64,000 bases of DNA from CAZECR01 sp964510495 (lineage in GTDB: Bacteria > Patescibacteriota > Patescibacteriia > Magasanikbacterales > GWA2-37-8). The number at the start of each line of letters is the position of its first letter. The stretch's first letter is position 1. The stretch is from positions 1 through 64,000 of the forward strand of contig CAZECR010000001.1 of NCBI GenBank assembly GCA_964510495.1, given 5' to 3'. Position numbers and translations under genes: made by a program. Shown here one piece after another: positions 40,504-49,276 of the stretch. Under the pieces are notes generated by a model, which was not told the origin of the DNA, searched no databases, and was given only the letters and a program-made list of their open reading frames with translations.

Positions 40504-41598
40504 ATGCTGAATTTTCATAAATTTTCTTCACGCAGTTTTGATTGGATTTTAATGATTGCCGTACTCCTCCTTATCGCTATGGGAATGGAGGCGGTGTATA
40601 GCGTCGACTTGTCGAGGGGGCCAGAATTAGTTTTGTTTAAAAAACAATTTATTGCGTTTGGTATTGGTATGGTGTTGGTGGTTTTTGCCAGCATGCTTCA
40701 CTATAGCTGGTTTCGTTCTGGGGCAAAACTGGCCTACGCGTTTGCCTTGTTTTTACTAGGCTTTGTATTAGTGTTTGGTCAGACAATTCGCGGTACACGT
40801 GGGTGGTTTGTTTTAGGCGGCTTTTCTTTTCAACCGGTTGAATTTGCCAAAGTAGCCATTATTTTGATTTTGGCTGCTGTAGTAGCTCATTTTGGACGTC
40901 GTTTTGAACGGCCGCTTTTCTTTTTTGGTACTGGTGCGATGGCGCTCATTATGATGGTGCTCGTCATGAGCCAGCCAGACCTAGGTTCGGCAGTTTTGAT
41001 TGGTACGATTTGGTTTGGCCTCATGTATTTAGTTGGTGCACGCGCCAGACATATTGGAGGGCTTGTTGTGGTGGGCTTGTTTTTTTCAGTTGTCGCTTGG
41101 TTTTTTTTATTGCAGCCCTATCAAAAAGATCGTCTGCTCAATTTCGTTCATCCTGATCGTGACCCGCTTGATACTGGTTATAATGTGACGCAATCAACCA
41201 TTGCGGTCGGAGCCGGAAAATTATTTGGTCGCGGCCTTGGTTTTGGTTCGCAGAGTCAATTACGTTTTTTGCCTGAAGCTCAGACTGACTTTGTTTTTTC
41301 AGTTATTGGTGAAGAGCTGGGGTTTGCTGGTTCGGCCATTCTGGTTATTCTCTATGGCGTCATGCTCTGGCGTTTGGTAATTATTATGAAAGATACCAAC
41401 GATGATTTTGTGTCGGCAACGATCGCAGGGATTATTGTGCTTTTTTCGAGTCAATTTTTTATTAATATTGGGGCCGAGATTGGGCTTTTGCCGGTAACCG
41501 GGGTAACCTTGCCGTTTGTCAGTTATGGCGGGTCTTCGCTTATGATTAATCTCTTGCTGATTGGGATTGCGGAGAGCATGGTGGTAAAGAAGTATTAA
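40504..41598 (+). CDS. rodA: Peptidoglycan glycosyltransferase RodA (SEDS family)
   Basis: A 364-aa polytopic SEDS protein that polymerises lipid II glycans for cell-wall elongation. About ten TM helices are seen. The family motifs are present: GxGTRGWFxxGGFxFQPxExxK near residue 100 (RGTRGWFVLGGFSFQPVEFAKVA), the catalytic-region SQPDLGSAVLIGTIW near 160, DxxxxGYNVTQSTIAVGAGKLFGRGLG near 220, and LPEAQTDFVFSVIGEELGF near 260, closing with PVTGVTLPFVSYGGSSLM. FtsW cannot be excluded from sequence alone; the absence of ftsZ/mur neighbours slightly favours RodA. Confidence 0.9.
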   Translation: MLNFHKFSSRSFDWILMIAVLLLIAMGMEAVYSVDLSRGPELVLFKKQFIAFGIGMVLVVFASMLHYSWFRSGAKLAYAFALFLLGFVLVFGQTIRGTRGWFVLGGFSFQPVEFAKVAIILILAAVVAHFGRRFERPLFFFGTGAMALIMMVLVMSQPDLGSAVLIGTIWFGLMYLVGARARHIGGLVVVGLFFSVVAWFFLLQPYQKDRLLNFVHPDRDPLDTGYNVTQSTIAVGAGKLFGRGLGFGSQSQLRFLPEAQTDFVFSVIGEELGFAGSAILVILYGVMLWRLVIIMKDTNDDFVSATIAGIIVLFSSQFFINIGAEIGLLPVTGVTLPFVSYGGSSLMINLLLIGIAESMVVKKY

Positions 41599-41630
41599 AA
41601 AAAGCCATCTATTTAGATGGCTTTTTTTTA
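41597..41630. terminator. Bidirectional terminator between rodA and the coiled-coil gene
   Basis: AAAGCCATCT/AGATGGCTTT with outward A and T runs. It overlaps the stop of both convergent genes (41598 and 41609). Confidence 0.85.
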
Positions 41631-43027
41631 TTTCCGAATTTACCCGCGAAGGCTGCTTGAAATGAACTGAGGTCGGCTGGTGCGGCAGCTGTTGTCGGTT
41701 CTGGTGTCGGGGTTGATTCGGCCCTGGGTGTAGCAACCGGAGTTTCCTTTGGCGCGCGACTTCTTTCTAGTCGCTCGTAGAGCTTATCGAGTTGGGCTTG
41801 AGTGGTACGCGGCTCGCCGAGCGCATCTTGAGTGTCAAAAAAAAGTCTGGTGTCTCGCGTCGGATGTTGGGCGACAAATTCGGCGAGTGCTGGACGAATT
41901 TTTTGTCGCTTTTCTTTTTCCCGTTCTTTATAGTTTAATTGTTCATGTATTTCAGCGAGATAGGCGCGTGCTTTAGTTTCACAATCCTCCAGTGTTGCCT
42001 TGGAAATCCAGTCGTTACCTTCGGCATAGGCTTCTTCTGCTTTCGAAAAAGCGCTTTTTGCCTCAAAGTCTAGGTTGCTGAAATAACCCAGCGAACCTTT
42101 GCTCTCAACGAGCTTTCTTTGGGTCGCTGCCTCTTCGAGGATAGTCTGAATGTCCTTAAGTCGTTTGGGAATTTCGGCATATTCTCCCTTGGTTGGGTCG
42201 GTTGCTTCAAGACGCGTTGCGACAAGCTCGTTGCATTTTGGCAAACTATTTTTAATAGCAAAAAAAGCTTCCTCATTTTTAGTGTATGCTTCTACTGTTT
42301 CTGGGTACTCTGATTCGGCGGCGATCTCTTCGGATACGGTCAGTTCTTTTTGCACATACCCCTCCAGCTCTTGTAGGTACTGAAGTTTTTTGGTCAAACA
42401 TTTTCGCTGAAGGGCGATTGGCTGTTCACGTTCTTCGACAGTAAGGGCAGCGCTTGTCTCAACAAATACCGGTACCCCTTCGTCGCTAATCAGGTAAACA
42501 TCTTCAATGGATTTATACGCTTCACTGGAAAATTTTAATCCCCAGTCATTCTCTTCACCTGCGGCAATTTGTCGATATACAAAACAAATCTTAGGCTTTT
42601 CGCTGCGAGCGAGTGATTCTGTCTGAAGAATGGTTTCAGACCAGAGTGCTAAGAGGGAAGTAATATTAAGTGAGCCTTCTCTGCCCTGTGCGTGTTCGTC
42701 GGGCATGAGTTCTTGAAGTACTCTTGAGAGCATCTCGTCATCCAATCGTTTGGCAACAGGGCGGATGCAATGTGGGCTTTCGGTGCGCCCTCCCGAGGTG
42801 GTTCGTGCAAAATCTGCGACGGGCAGTTTTATAAAATCATCACGGTCGGGCCTCATGCCCTTTTTTTTGATCGCTAGGGTCATATTGAGGTGTTCGTCCT
42901 GGTAACCACGCATTTCCAGTGATCCTATATCAAAATCAGCGCCTTCGCTAATCAAACGAGCAATTTCTTCAGGTGAATGTTTTGGTTGTTCGTGCAGCTC
43001 GTGTGGCTGAGGAGATTCTCTCATCAT
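41609..43027 (-). CDS. Uncharacterised coiled-coil protein
   Basis: A 472-aa acidic, helical protein with no signal peptide or TM segment. About residues 60-160 form a conserved-looking block (FIKLPVADFARTTSGGRTESPHCIRPVAKRLDDEM..FVYRQIAAGEENDWGLKFSSEAY); the rest is charged helix with several ELE/KE coiled-coil runs, ending in a Pro/Ala/Thr-rich low-complexity tail and KFGNKKKPSK. No family is recognised. It is one of three charged helical proteins in the window (with 14089-15972 and 43209-43739). Confidence 0.6.
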   Translation of the reverse strand: MMRESPQPHELHEQPKHSPEEIARLISEGADFDIGSLEMRGYQDEHLNMTLAIKKKGMRPDRDDFIKLPVADFARTTSGGRTESPHCIRPVAKRLDDEMLSRVLQELMPDEHAQGREGSLNITSLLALWSETILQTESLARSEKPKICFVYRQIAAGEENDWGLKFSSEAYKSIEDVYLISDEGVPVFVETSAALTVEEREQPIALQRKCLTKKLQYLQELEGYVQKELTVSEEIAAESEYPETVEAYTKNEEAFFAIKNSLPKCNELVATRLEATDPTKGEYAEIPKRLKDIQTILEEAATQRKLVESKGSLGYFSNLDFEAKSAFSKAEEAYAEGNDWISKATLEDCETKARAYLAEIHEQLNYKEREKEKRQKIRPALAEFVAQHPTRDTRLFFDTQDALGEPRTTQAQLDKLYERLERSRAPKETPVATPRAESTPTPEPTTAAAPADLSSFQAAFAGKFGNKKKPSK

Positions 43028-43177
43028 ATAACCGGGTAAATGAGTTTAGATTTTTAAATTGTCACCAGTCAAATGTGGTTCTATATGTAGACGATACTAT
43101 AAAAACTGAACTTGTTCAATCCTGGGCCATTTTAAAATTGTCGGTGAGGAGTTGCCTAGAGCGAGGTGGTAAAAAAT

Positions 43178-43202
43178 AAAACGACTCGTCGTGAGTCGTT
43201 TT
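43178..43202 (-). terminator. Terminator of the 176-aa coiled-coil gene
   Basis: AAAACGACTC pairs with GAGTCGTTTT, followed on the minus strand by TTTTATTTTTT. Confidence 0.82.
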
Positions 43203-43208
43203 AAAAGT

Positions 43209-43739
43209 TTACTTTGATTTGCTTTTCCAGCCGGTATATAAGCTCGCGGCTTCCACTTTTCGCATTTCTAGCCTGCGACGTTGCCACAGAAGTTCTTTCA
43301 GATTAATCATGGCCCTTAGTCGTTCAATATCTCCGGCTGCAGCTGTAGCAATTTTTTTATCAAGCTCAATAAGGTGTGTGTCTTGAAGTAGATTAAATAT
43401 TTTCTCATCAGCGGGTAAATGCAAATTTTTTAGTTGCTCCACAATCTCTTCATCTTTGTAAATAATTGCTTCTTCAACGGCGGCTAAGGTTTTTTCATGT
43501 TGAGCCGCCTGAGGGTTTTCGTTTTCTTGTTCAGTAAGCTGGGGCAATAGTGCTTCGCTGACTGCATCAATTTTATCTATAAGGTTGCCTGGTTTTAAAT
43601 GCTGTGCTTCTACCCGCTTGCCTAAATCTTTTAGGTCGGGCATTATACGAGCTTCTTTTGGTTTGCTGCGTAAATTTTTCAATTCTTGCAGTTGAGGGGC
43701 GAGCTTTGAGCTTTCTGGTTGGTATGATTGTGTTTCCAT
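43209..43739 (-). CDS. Small charged helical protein (176 aa)
   Basis: A 176-aa hydrophilic protein dominated by Lys, Glu, Leu and Gln, with predicted coiled coils (about 85-165) and a basic end (LEMRKVEAASLYTGWKSKSK). The ATG at 43739 is chosen because a TATAAT (43754-43749) lies 9 nt before it, consistent with a leaderless transcript; longer frames upstream run antisense through uvrB. The function is unknown. Confidence 0.6.
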   Translation of the reverse strand: METQSYQPESSKLAPQLQELKNLRSKPKEARIMPDLKDLGKRVEAQHLKPGNLIDKIDAVSEALLPQLTEQENENPQAAQHEKTLAAVEEAIIYKDEEIVEQLKNLHLPADEKIFNLLQDTHLIELDKKIATAAAGDIERLRAMINLKELLWQRRRLEMRKVEAASLYTGWKSKSK

Positions 43740-43811
43740 AGGATTATGATTATACTTACATAATAACATAAACAGGCCAGTATAGCATAAAAAAGTCATT
43801 TTGTCAATCCT

Positions 43812-45896
43812 ATGCCATTTAAAATTGTTTCTGAATACGCGCCAGCAGGGGACCAGCCCAAAGCAATTAATCAGCTGGTGGAGGGTCTTAAAGAAGGGTT
43901 TAAAAAACAAACCTTGCTTGGGGTAACTGGGTCGGGTAAAACGTTCACGATGGCGAACGTTATTGAGCGTGTCCAAATGCCGACTTTGGTAATTGCGCAT
44001 AACAAGACACTGGCAGCTCAGCTCTGTAATGAGTTTCGTGATTTTTTCCCCAACAACGTGGTTGAGTATTTTGTAAGTTACTATGATTACTATCAGCCAG
44101 AAGCATATATTCCAACCAGTGACACGTATATTGAAAAGGAAGCGCAGATCAACCAGGAAATTGATCGTTTGCGTCATGCTTGCACTCAGGCCCTGCTTAC
44201 CCGCAAAGACGTGATTGTTGTTGCTTCTGTTTCCGCGATTTATGGTTTGGGTTCGCCAGCTGCGTATGAAAAAGATGTTTTGCATATGCGCGTGGGCGAT
44301 GCGCTCGACAGGCGCGGTATGATGGAGCAGCTTATCGGCATGCAATTTGAACGCACGACTGCGGATATGCGCCGCGGAACATTTCGGATGCAGGGACAAG
44401 TGTTTGAAATTATGCCGGTTAACGAAGAAATGATTTATCGTTTTGAAATTAGCGCGCATATTGATCGTATTGAACAAGTTGATCCAGTGACGCGTAAAAT
44501 AAAACGCGAGCAAGAAGATGTGTGGCTCTTCCCGGCGAAGCATTATGTCGTCGGCGCGGAAGCTCGGGAGCGCGCGTTTGTGCGTATCAAAGATGAACTT
44601 GAAAAACAATTAGAACTGTTTGATCGTCAAGGAAAATTACTGGAACGTGATCGTCTCAAACGCCGGGTCAGTTATGATTTAGAACTTATTAAAAATATTG
44701 GCTACTGCAACGGTATTGAAAATTATTCTCGTCACTTTGAAGGACGTGCGGAGGGCGAACCATCGTTTACGCTCCTCGACTATTTTAAACATGGAGCAAA
44801 AGAATTTTTGACAATCATCGATGAGTCACATGTGACGGTGCCGCAGGTGCGGGCGATGTACAATGGTGACCGAGCGCGTAAAGATACGCTGGTCGAACAC
44901 GGCTTTCGTTTGCCAAGCGCTCGCGACAATCGGCCGCTGCGTTATGAAGAATTTGAAAAATTAGTTGACCAGGTGGTATATGTTTCAGCTACGCCAACGG
45001 AGTATGAACTGAGTGAAAGTAAGCAGGTGGTGGAACAAGTTGTTCGTCCAACGGGTTTGATTGATCCGGAGGTTATTATTCGCCCCATTACACCAAGCAG
45101 GTCCGATAACGGACTCTCGCAAATTGAAGACTTGATGGTTCGAATTGATGAGCGCATCGCAGCTAAGGAACGTGTTTTGGTAACCACGCTCACCAAGCGT
45201 ATGGCCGAAGACCTGACGCAATTTTTGGAAGAGAAGAAAGTGAAAGTAAAATTTTTGCATAGTGATGTCCAGACGCTGGATCGTATTACGGTCATTATGG
45301 AATTACGCCAAGGCAAGATTGACGTTTTGGTGGGAGTTAATCTTTTGCGCGAAGGGCTCGACATGCCGGAAGTGTCACTGGTTGCTATTCTCGACGCAGA
45401 CAAAGAAGGATTTCTGCGTAGTGAAACGAGTTTAATTCAAACCATTGGCCGCGCCGCGCGTAATGTGAACGGGCAAGTTGTGTTGTATGCCGACCACAGT
45501 ACCGGTTCGATCGAGCGCGCGATTGCCGAAACAAATCGTCGCCGCACCATTCAGCTCGCGTACAACGAGGAGCGTGGCATTACACCAAAAACAATTCAAA
45601 AAACTATTCGGAATATTTTGGAAGAATTTGGTATTAGTGAAACGTCGCCCGGGGGAAACAGCAAAGAACATAAACGCCGCCGCGCGGAACTTGCGAACCT
45701 CGATACGCTCGGTGACGACCGGCCACTCAGCGTCATCATCAAAGACAAAGAGGCGCAGATGAAAGATGCGGCGAAAGGACTTGAGTTTGAACTTGCGGCA
45801 ATACTGCGAGACGAGATTCGTGAGTTGACCGCAAGGCAGAAATCGAGTGGGGAAGTAGAGAAAAGTAAAAAGGGACGACCGGCGAAAAAGAAGTAA
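43812..45896 (+). CDS. uvrB: UvrABC excision nuclease subunit B
   Basis: A 694-aa DNA-damage-verifying helicase-like subunit. It has Walker A GVTGSGKT (37-44), the beta-hairpin segment YYDYYQPEAYIP with D-TYIEKEAQIN, motif IV-VI regions (VSATPTEYEL, TLTKRMAEDLTQFL, LIQTIGRAARN) and the C-terminal UVR motif (DKEAQMKDAAKGLEFELAAILRDEI) that binds UvrC. The length is normal. There is no Shine-Dalgarno. It is followed by a terminator. uvrA and uvrC are 8 and 13 kb away on the same strand. Confidence 0.96.
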   Translation: MPFKIVSEYAPAGDQPKAINQLVEGLKEGFKKQTLLGVTGSGKTFTMANVIERVQMPTLVIAHNKTLAAQLCNEFRDFFPNNVVEYFVSYYDYYQPEAYIPTSDTYIEKEAQINQEIDRLRHACTQALLTRKDVIVVASVSAIYGLGSPAAYEKDVLHMRVGDALDRRGMMEQLIGMQFERTTADMRRGTFRMQGQVFEIMPVNEEMIYRFEISAHIDRIEQVDPVTRKIKREQEDVWLFPAKHYVVGAEARERAFVRIKDELEKQLELFDRQGKLLERDRLKRRVSYDLELIKNIGYCNGIENYSRHFEGRAEGEPSFTLLDYFKHGAKEFLTIIDESHVTVPQVRAMYNGDRARKDTLVEHGFRLPSARDNRPLRYEEFEKLVDQVVYVSATPTEYELSESKQVVEQVVRPTGLIDPEVIIRPITPSRSDNGLSQIEDLMVRIDERIAAKERVLVTTLTKRMAEDLTQFLEEKKVKVKFLHSDVQTLDRITVIMELRQGKIDVLVGVNLLREGLDMPEVSLVAILDADKEGFLRSETSLIQTIGRAARNVNGQVVLYADHSTGSIERAIAETNRRRTIQLAYNEERGITPKTIQKTIRNILEEFGISETSPGGNSKEHKRRRAELANLDTLGDDRPLSVIIKDKEAQMKDAAKGLEFELAAILRDEIRELTARQKSSGEVEKSKKGRPAKKK

Positions 45897-45903
45897 ATAA
45901 TGT

Positions 45904-45935
45904 AAAACACCTTCAGAATTCATGAAGGTGTTTTA
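45904..45935. terminator. Bidirectional terminator after uvrB
   Basis: A 12-bp stem AAAACACCTTCA/TGAAGGTGTTTT with a 7-nt loop. It also ends the convergent sigma-factor gene at 45951. Confidence 0.85.
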
Positions 45936-45950
45936 TTATGAGGTGGGTAG

Positions 45951-46697
45951 TTATAAGGCAATGTTTTTTTCGACTGGTTCTATGGGGTCGGCAAGTTCAA
46001 TGGTAAGTTTTCTGACTCCCTCTTGAAAACGTGATTTAGCCGCTTCTTCAGTAATGGTAAGCTGCTTTGCGATTTCTTTCAGCTCTAGCCCCTCTTTTAA
46101 ACGAAGGTCGATTACGGCCCTTACTTTTGGCGAAAGTGTGTTGAGCGCGGCATTGAGACGGTTTGTTTTATCTGACTCATGGATTTTTTTAAAAAGAGAG
46201 GCCTCAGGGGTTTCTAAATGACTGGAGCTGCCCACAGCATGAATTCGATTACGTCGAGTTATGTTGACTATCTGACGCTGCTTTTTGGGTAAACGATGTA
46301 TGCCAAACTTATTCTTATGTTCTAAAGTCGCGCTGCGTTCTTCAAGTATTTTTATGTCAGGCATTAATATTTCATTTCTTCGTTTAAGTGTGTTTTGTAA
46401 ACGAAGTACTTTTTTTGCTGCATTAATGGCCACATCCACGCACCAGGTTTCAAATTTTGCCGGTCCATTAGGGTCGAATTTATTTTCTCGTAATGTTCGA
46501 GCAATACTTGCTAAAGCATCTTGGGTAGCTTCTTTACACTCTTCAGTTTTTAGAATTTTTCCGAAATTTCTTGTTATATATAAATATATTCCGGTATAAA
46601 ATTGTGGCGAAGCGAGCTTGTCCCACAAATTTTGTAGATCAGGATTGGTTTCGGTATGTACACTTTTATAGGGAGGCGCACCTCTTTCGACTGCCAT
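45951..46697 (-). CDS. Sigma-70 family (ECF-like) RNA polymerase sigma factor
   Basis: A 248-aa protein with a region 2-like helix block (about 35-100, YLYITRNFGKILKTEECKEATQDALASIARTL..KFETWCVDVAINAAKKVLR) and region 4 near the C-terminus (about 185-230, LNTLSPKVRAVIDLRLKEGLELKEIAKQLTITEEAAKSRFQEGVRKL), separated by an approx. 80-residue basic linker. This two-domain plan is that of ECF sigma factors, which direct polymerase to accessory promoters. The ATG at 46697 is chosen because a TATACT (about 46731) sits inside the longer frame. It lies next to the OPT transporter cassettes, whose promoters might be a target, but no evidence links them. Confidence 0.75.
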   Translation of the reverse strand: MAVERGAPPYKSVHTETNPDLQNLWDKLASPQFYTGIYLYITRNFGKILKTEECKEATQDALASIARTLRENKFDPNGPAKFETWCVDVAINAAKKVLRLQNTLKRRNEILMPDIKILEERSATLEHKNKFGIHRLPKKQRQIVNITRRNRIHAVGSSSHLETPEASLFKKIHESDKTNRLNAALNTLSPKVRAVIDLRLKEGLELKEIAKQLTITEEAAKSRFQEGVRKLTIELADPIEPVEKNIAL

Positions 46698-46764
46698 ATG
46701 CAAAAATTTAAAAAATATTTGAGTAAGTATACTTGTCTTACACATTATGTAAAGAAGTAGAAAT

Positions 46765-46798
46765 AAAAAATACTCTGTTCTAGAACAGAGTATTTTTT
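46765..46798. terminator. Palindromic terminator downstream of OPT transporter 1
   Basis: A near-perfect 34-bp palindrome (AAAAAATACTCTGTTC, then its complement) with T runs on both strands, 90 bp past the stop of the OPT1 gene. Confidence 0.85.
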
Positions 46799-46837
46799 AT
46801 TTCTACTCAACACCTCTAAAGATGGGTAGTGGAAAGT

Positions 46838-46870
46838 GTGGAGCGCTCCTTGCTAAAGGGAGCGCTCCAC
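46838..46870 (-). repeat. GTGGAGCG 3' hairpin of the OPT1 cassette
   Basis: A 12-bp stem, GTGGAGCGCTCC (46838-46849) with GGAGCGCTCCAC (46859-46870), begins 18 nt after the OPT1 stop and precedes the terminator. The same GTGGAGCG end occurs in the hairpin after the lipoprotein gene at 57889-57922. Confidence 0.8.
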
Positions 46871-46887
46871 GAAGCGGTATGGGGGGG

Positions 46888-48891
46888 TCAGAGAACGTGG
46901 AGTAGTCCGTAGATGCCGATGGTCAGGATACCAAGGGCCTCGCCGGCGATGATGCCTCCTCCGATGAGGGGGCTGGTGCTCATGTCGTCGAGACCCTCGT
47001 TTGCGGAGTCGGGCTCGTCAATATTGCTGCTCGTCGGCCGCGGGGTTGTTGTTGATTCCACGTGGAGTGGTTCGGCACTGTAGCCAGCGGAGATCACGTT
47101 GGTTTTGATCCCGCTGCCCTGACAGGTGTGGCAGGCGTCTTTTTCATCGGGCAGCTTGGAACGAGACTCGGCAGTGGCTTCGGCGCGCGCTTCGCTTTCG
47201 ATGAAGCGAGAGTAGCTGGCGAGAACGCCGCCGATCATGTACCAGAGCGAGGTCGAGAGCTCGACGAAGCCACCGAAGGACGAGGCGTAGGGTGAGGGCA
47301 GGATGATCGCGTCGATCATGAACCGGACGAATTTGGACGACCGGGTGCCTCGCTTCAGATACCGACGGTAGCGCTGGCTGAGGGCCAGGAGTTCCCGGAG
47401 GAGCTGGGTCACGAAGCCGATCGCGAGGCCGAGCAGCACCGCCTTTTTCGCGACCTCACGCTTTTGCATGATTTTCGCGAGTTTGGCGGGCGGTGCATTC
47501 TGGTCGATCGGGACGATGAAGGTGTCGATCGCCCCTTTCAGCTTGTACGTCATTGCTGACTGCCAAGCGGTGGGGCGTTCTTCCTTCTTCATCACGGTCT
47601 GATCTTTTTGCAGAATGGGGTAGGCCTTCATGAAGAACAGGGGGAGGAGGACGGACAGCGCCGCGGCCATGGGGATCCCCATGACCTGGTACCAGAACTG
47701 AGTCCGCCGGGGCGTCGACAGGCGCTTGCCAGTCGACCTGTCCTGCTGCATATCGCCGCCGATGCTCATGTTGAGGAGCATGATCGAGGCGCAGAGGAGG
47801 GCAGTGTCGACGTTCGTGAGCTTGGTCATGGCCATGACGTAGATGGCGAATACGGTCGCGCTCGAGACGGGGTTTGAATCCGTCATGCCGAGCGAGAGGC
47901 CGTTCACCAGGAGGAAGATGGCGCTGAGGGCAAGCGCGAGCGCGAGATACGCGATCGGCTGGTAGAGGAAGAAGTGTCCGACGACGATGACCGCCACGGC
48001 CGAGCCCAGGATCCAAAGCGCGAGGAACGACGACTTGATCTTCTGCTTGTCCTCCTGTCGCAGGATCTCGAGACCGATGATGCTCGTGGTCTCTTTGACC
48101 TTGCGGGTAACGAGCTTGTGGATGATGCCGAGGAGTTGTGCGATGAAGGCTCCGAGGATCATGCCGAGCATGATGATGAAGAAGACCTTGCGGAAGGGGT
48201 CGCCGGGCTCGAGCCACTCGATCTTGACTAGGTAGGGAACCAGTTGCTCGCCGGTAAGACCGAGCAGGAAGGCGGGTAGCGTGAGGGTGACGCCGAGGAT
48301 CATGCCGACGCCGATCGTAGACGCGGATAGGCCGAGCGGCTCAAGGGCTGTCAGCTTCATGCTGGCGATACCCATGGCGTAGCCGAGGCCGGTGCCAGTC
48401 GCAAGCTTCGCGAGGGACTTGTTGAGCAGTAGCTTGTTGCACAGAGCGCGCAGGATGTTGGCCGCCCCAAGTCCCGAGGGGAACTTGAGGTCCATCTTGT
48501 CCACCAGGAGTGGCGTGTACGCCATCCCGACACCGATCCCGAACAGGGAGATGCAGGCGTGGAACAAGATGAGCGGCATGATGGGAGTGGGAAGTCCGTA
48601 CCAGACACGTACCTGGATGAGGATACCCATACCAGTCACCGAGGCGACGCTCGCCGCCAGGGTCTGGATGTAGTTACCCATGTGCATGCCTTCCGGTCCG
48701 TACCGGTAGGTGACCACGCTGCCGAGGATGGAAGCGAAGATCTGCGCCCCGATCGCGAAGCCGATCGAGAAGTTCATGTAGAGCGCGGTCACCGCTGCGA
48801 GAGGTCCGAGGATGAGCATCGAGACGAGGATCAAGAGGATGTGGAGCTGGGGCGTGCCGACTGCCGGCCAACCAAACTTCGGGATTTTCAT
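46888..48891 (-). CDS. OPT-family oligopeptide transporter 1
   Basis: A 667-aa transporter with about 14-16 TM segments. OPT landmarks include GPEGMHMGNYIQTLAASVASVTGM, LKFPSGLGAANILRAL, MTDSNPVSSATVFA and MLNMSIGGDMQQDRSTGKRL. OPT proteins move oligopeptides or metal-peptide chelates. The C-terminal cytosolic part carries a DnaJ-like CxxCxGxG motif (ACHTCQGSG) and a final hydrophobic segment. The start at 48891 follows GGCGGAGG. It is GC-rich, with promoter TTGACA-17-TACGTT, a 5'-terminal hairpin and 3' hairpins. It is paired with a second OPT gene upstream on the same strand; each is complete, so they could be separate or work together. Confidence 0.85.
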   Translation of the reverse strand: MKIPKFGWPAVGTPQLHILLILVSMLILGPLAAVTALYMNFSIGFAIGAQIFASILGSVVTYRYGPEGMHMGNYIQTLAASVASVTGMGILIQVRVWYGLPTPIMPLILFHACISLFGIGVGMAYTPLLVDKMDLKFPSGLGAANILRALCNKLLLNKSLAKLATGTGLGYAMGIASMKLTALEPLGLSASTIGVGMILGVTLTLPAFLLGLTGEQLVPYLVKIEWLEPGDPFRKVFFIIMLGMILGAFIAQLLGIIHKLVTRKVKETTSIIGLEILRQEDKQKIKSSFLALWILGSAVAVIVVGHFFLYQPIAYLALALALSAIFLLVNGLSLGMTDSNPVSSATVFAIYVMAMTKLTNVDTALLCASIMLLNMSIGGDMQQDRSTGKRLSTPRRTQFWYQVMGIPMAAALSVLLPLFFMKAYPILQKDQTVMKKEERPTAWQSAMTYKLKGAIDTFIVPIDQNAPPAKLAKIMQKREVAKKAVLLGLAIGFVTQLLRELLALSQRYRRYLKRGTRSSKFVRFMIDAIILPSPYASSFGGFVELSTSLWYMIGGVLASYSRFIESEARAEATAESRSKLPDEKDACHTCQGSGIKTNVISAGYSAEPLHVESTTTPRPTSSNIDEPDSANEGLDDMSTSPLIGGGIIAGEALGILTIGIYGLLHVL

Positions 48892-49000
48892 GGCTGTACC
48901 TCCGCCATATGCTGTTGAGTTATCGGGGAGTTTGGTCTCATCTATCAAAAAAATTGATAGGCGATTCCGTTTCTCACCGCTAACATTGTAAAAGGGCTTT

Positions 49001-49059
49001 GTTACAGTTGTATGAAAACTGTAACACCTGAACGTAGCAAAAAATAGAGCAAATGTCAA
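49001..49059 (-). promoter_or_regulatory. Promoter and 5' hairpin of OPT1
   Basis: On the minus strand: TTGACA (49059-49054), 17 bp, TACGTT (49036-49031), then GTTACAGTT/AACTGTAAC (9-bp stem, 49001-49025), which starts about 5 nt after the -10. A second hairpin CTATCAA/TTGATAG (48944-48962) lies nearer the ribosome site. Confidence 0.65.
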
Positions 49060-49103
49060 GATAGGTTGTGGGTATAGTTTGATAGCATTGTAAAACAAAA
49101 ATT

Positions 49104-49127
49104 AAAAATCCCCTAGTGGGGATTTTT
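49104..49127 (-). terminator. Terminator after OPT2
   Basis: An AAAAATCCCC/GGGGATTTTT stem with a 4-nt loop. Two hairpins precede it on the minus strand: CAAGAGGC/GCCTCTTG (49195-49217) and CCTTCCTT/AAGGAAGG (49134-49170). Confidence 0.82.
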
Positions 49128-49276
49128 AAGGTACCTTCCTTCTAATTCCTATCTGGAACCACAAGGAAGGGGACAAGTGAATACTTACCGTGTTCAAGAG
49201 GCAGACGCGGCCTCTTGTTGGCCAAGAGAATAACGCGATGAAGCGTATATTCTCAGGGTCACCTTCCGTGTGGCGG

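Noticed and set aside
43209..44609. 466-aa minus-strand frame overlapping uvrB
   Set aside because: Only the last 176 residues (start 43739, after a TATAAT) are plausible; the rest is antisense to uvrB.
47456..48919. Long open frames (253, 119, 93 aa) overlapping OPT1 on both strands
   Set aside because: They are shadows produced by the GC-rich OPT gene: compositionally biased Arg/His/Pro-rich translations without ribosome sites or domains, opposed by a clear multi-TM OPT protein.
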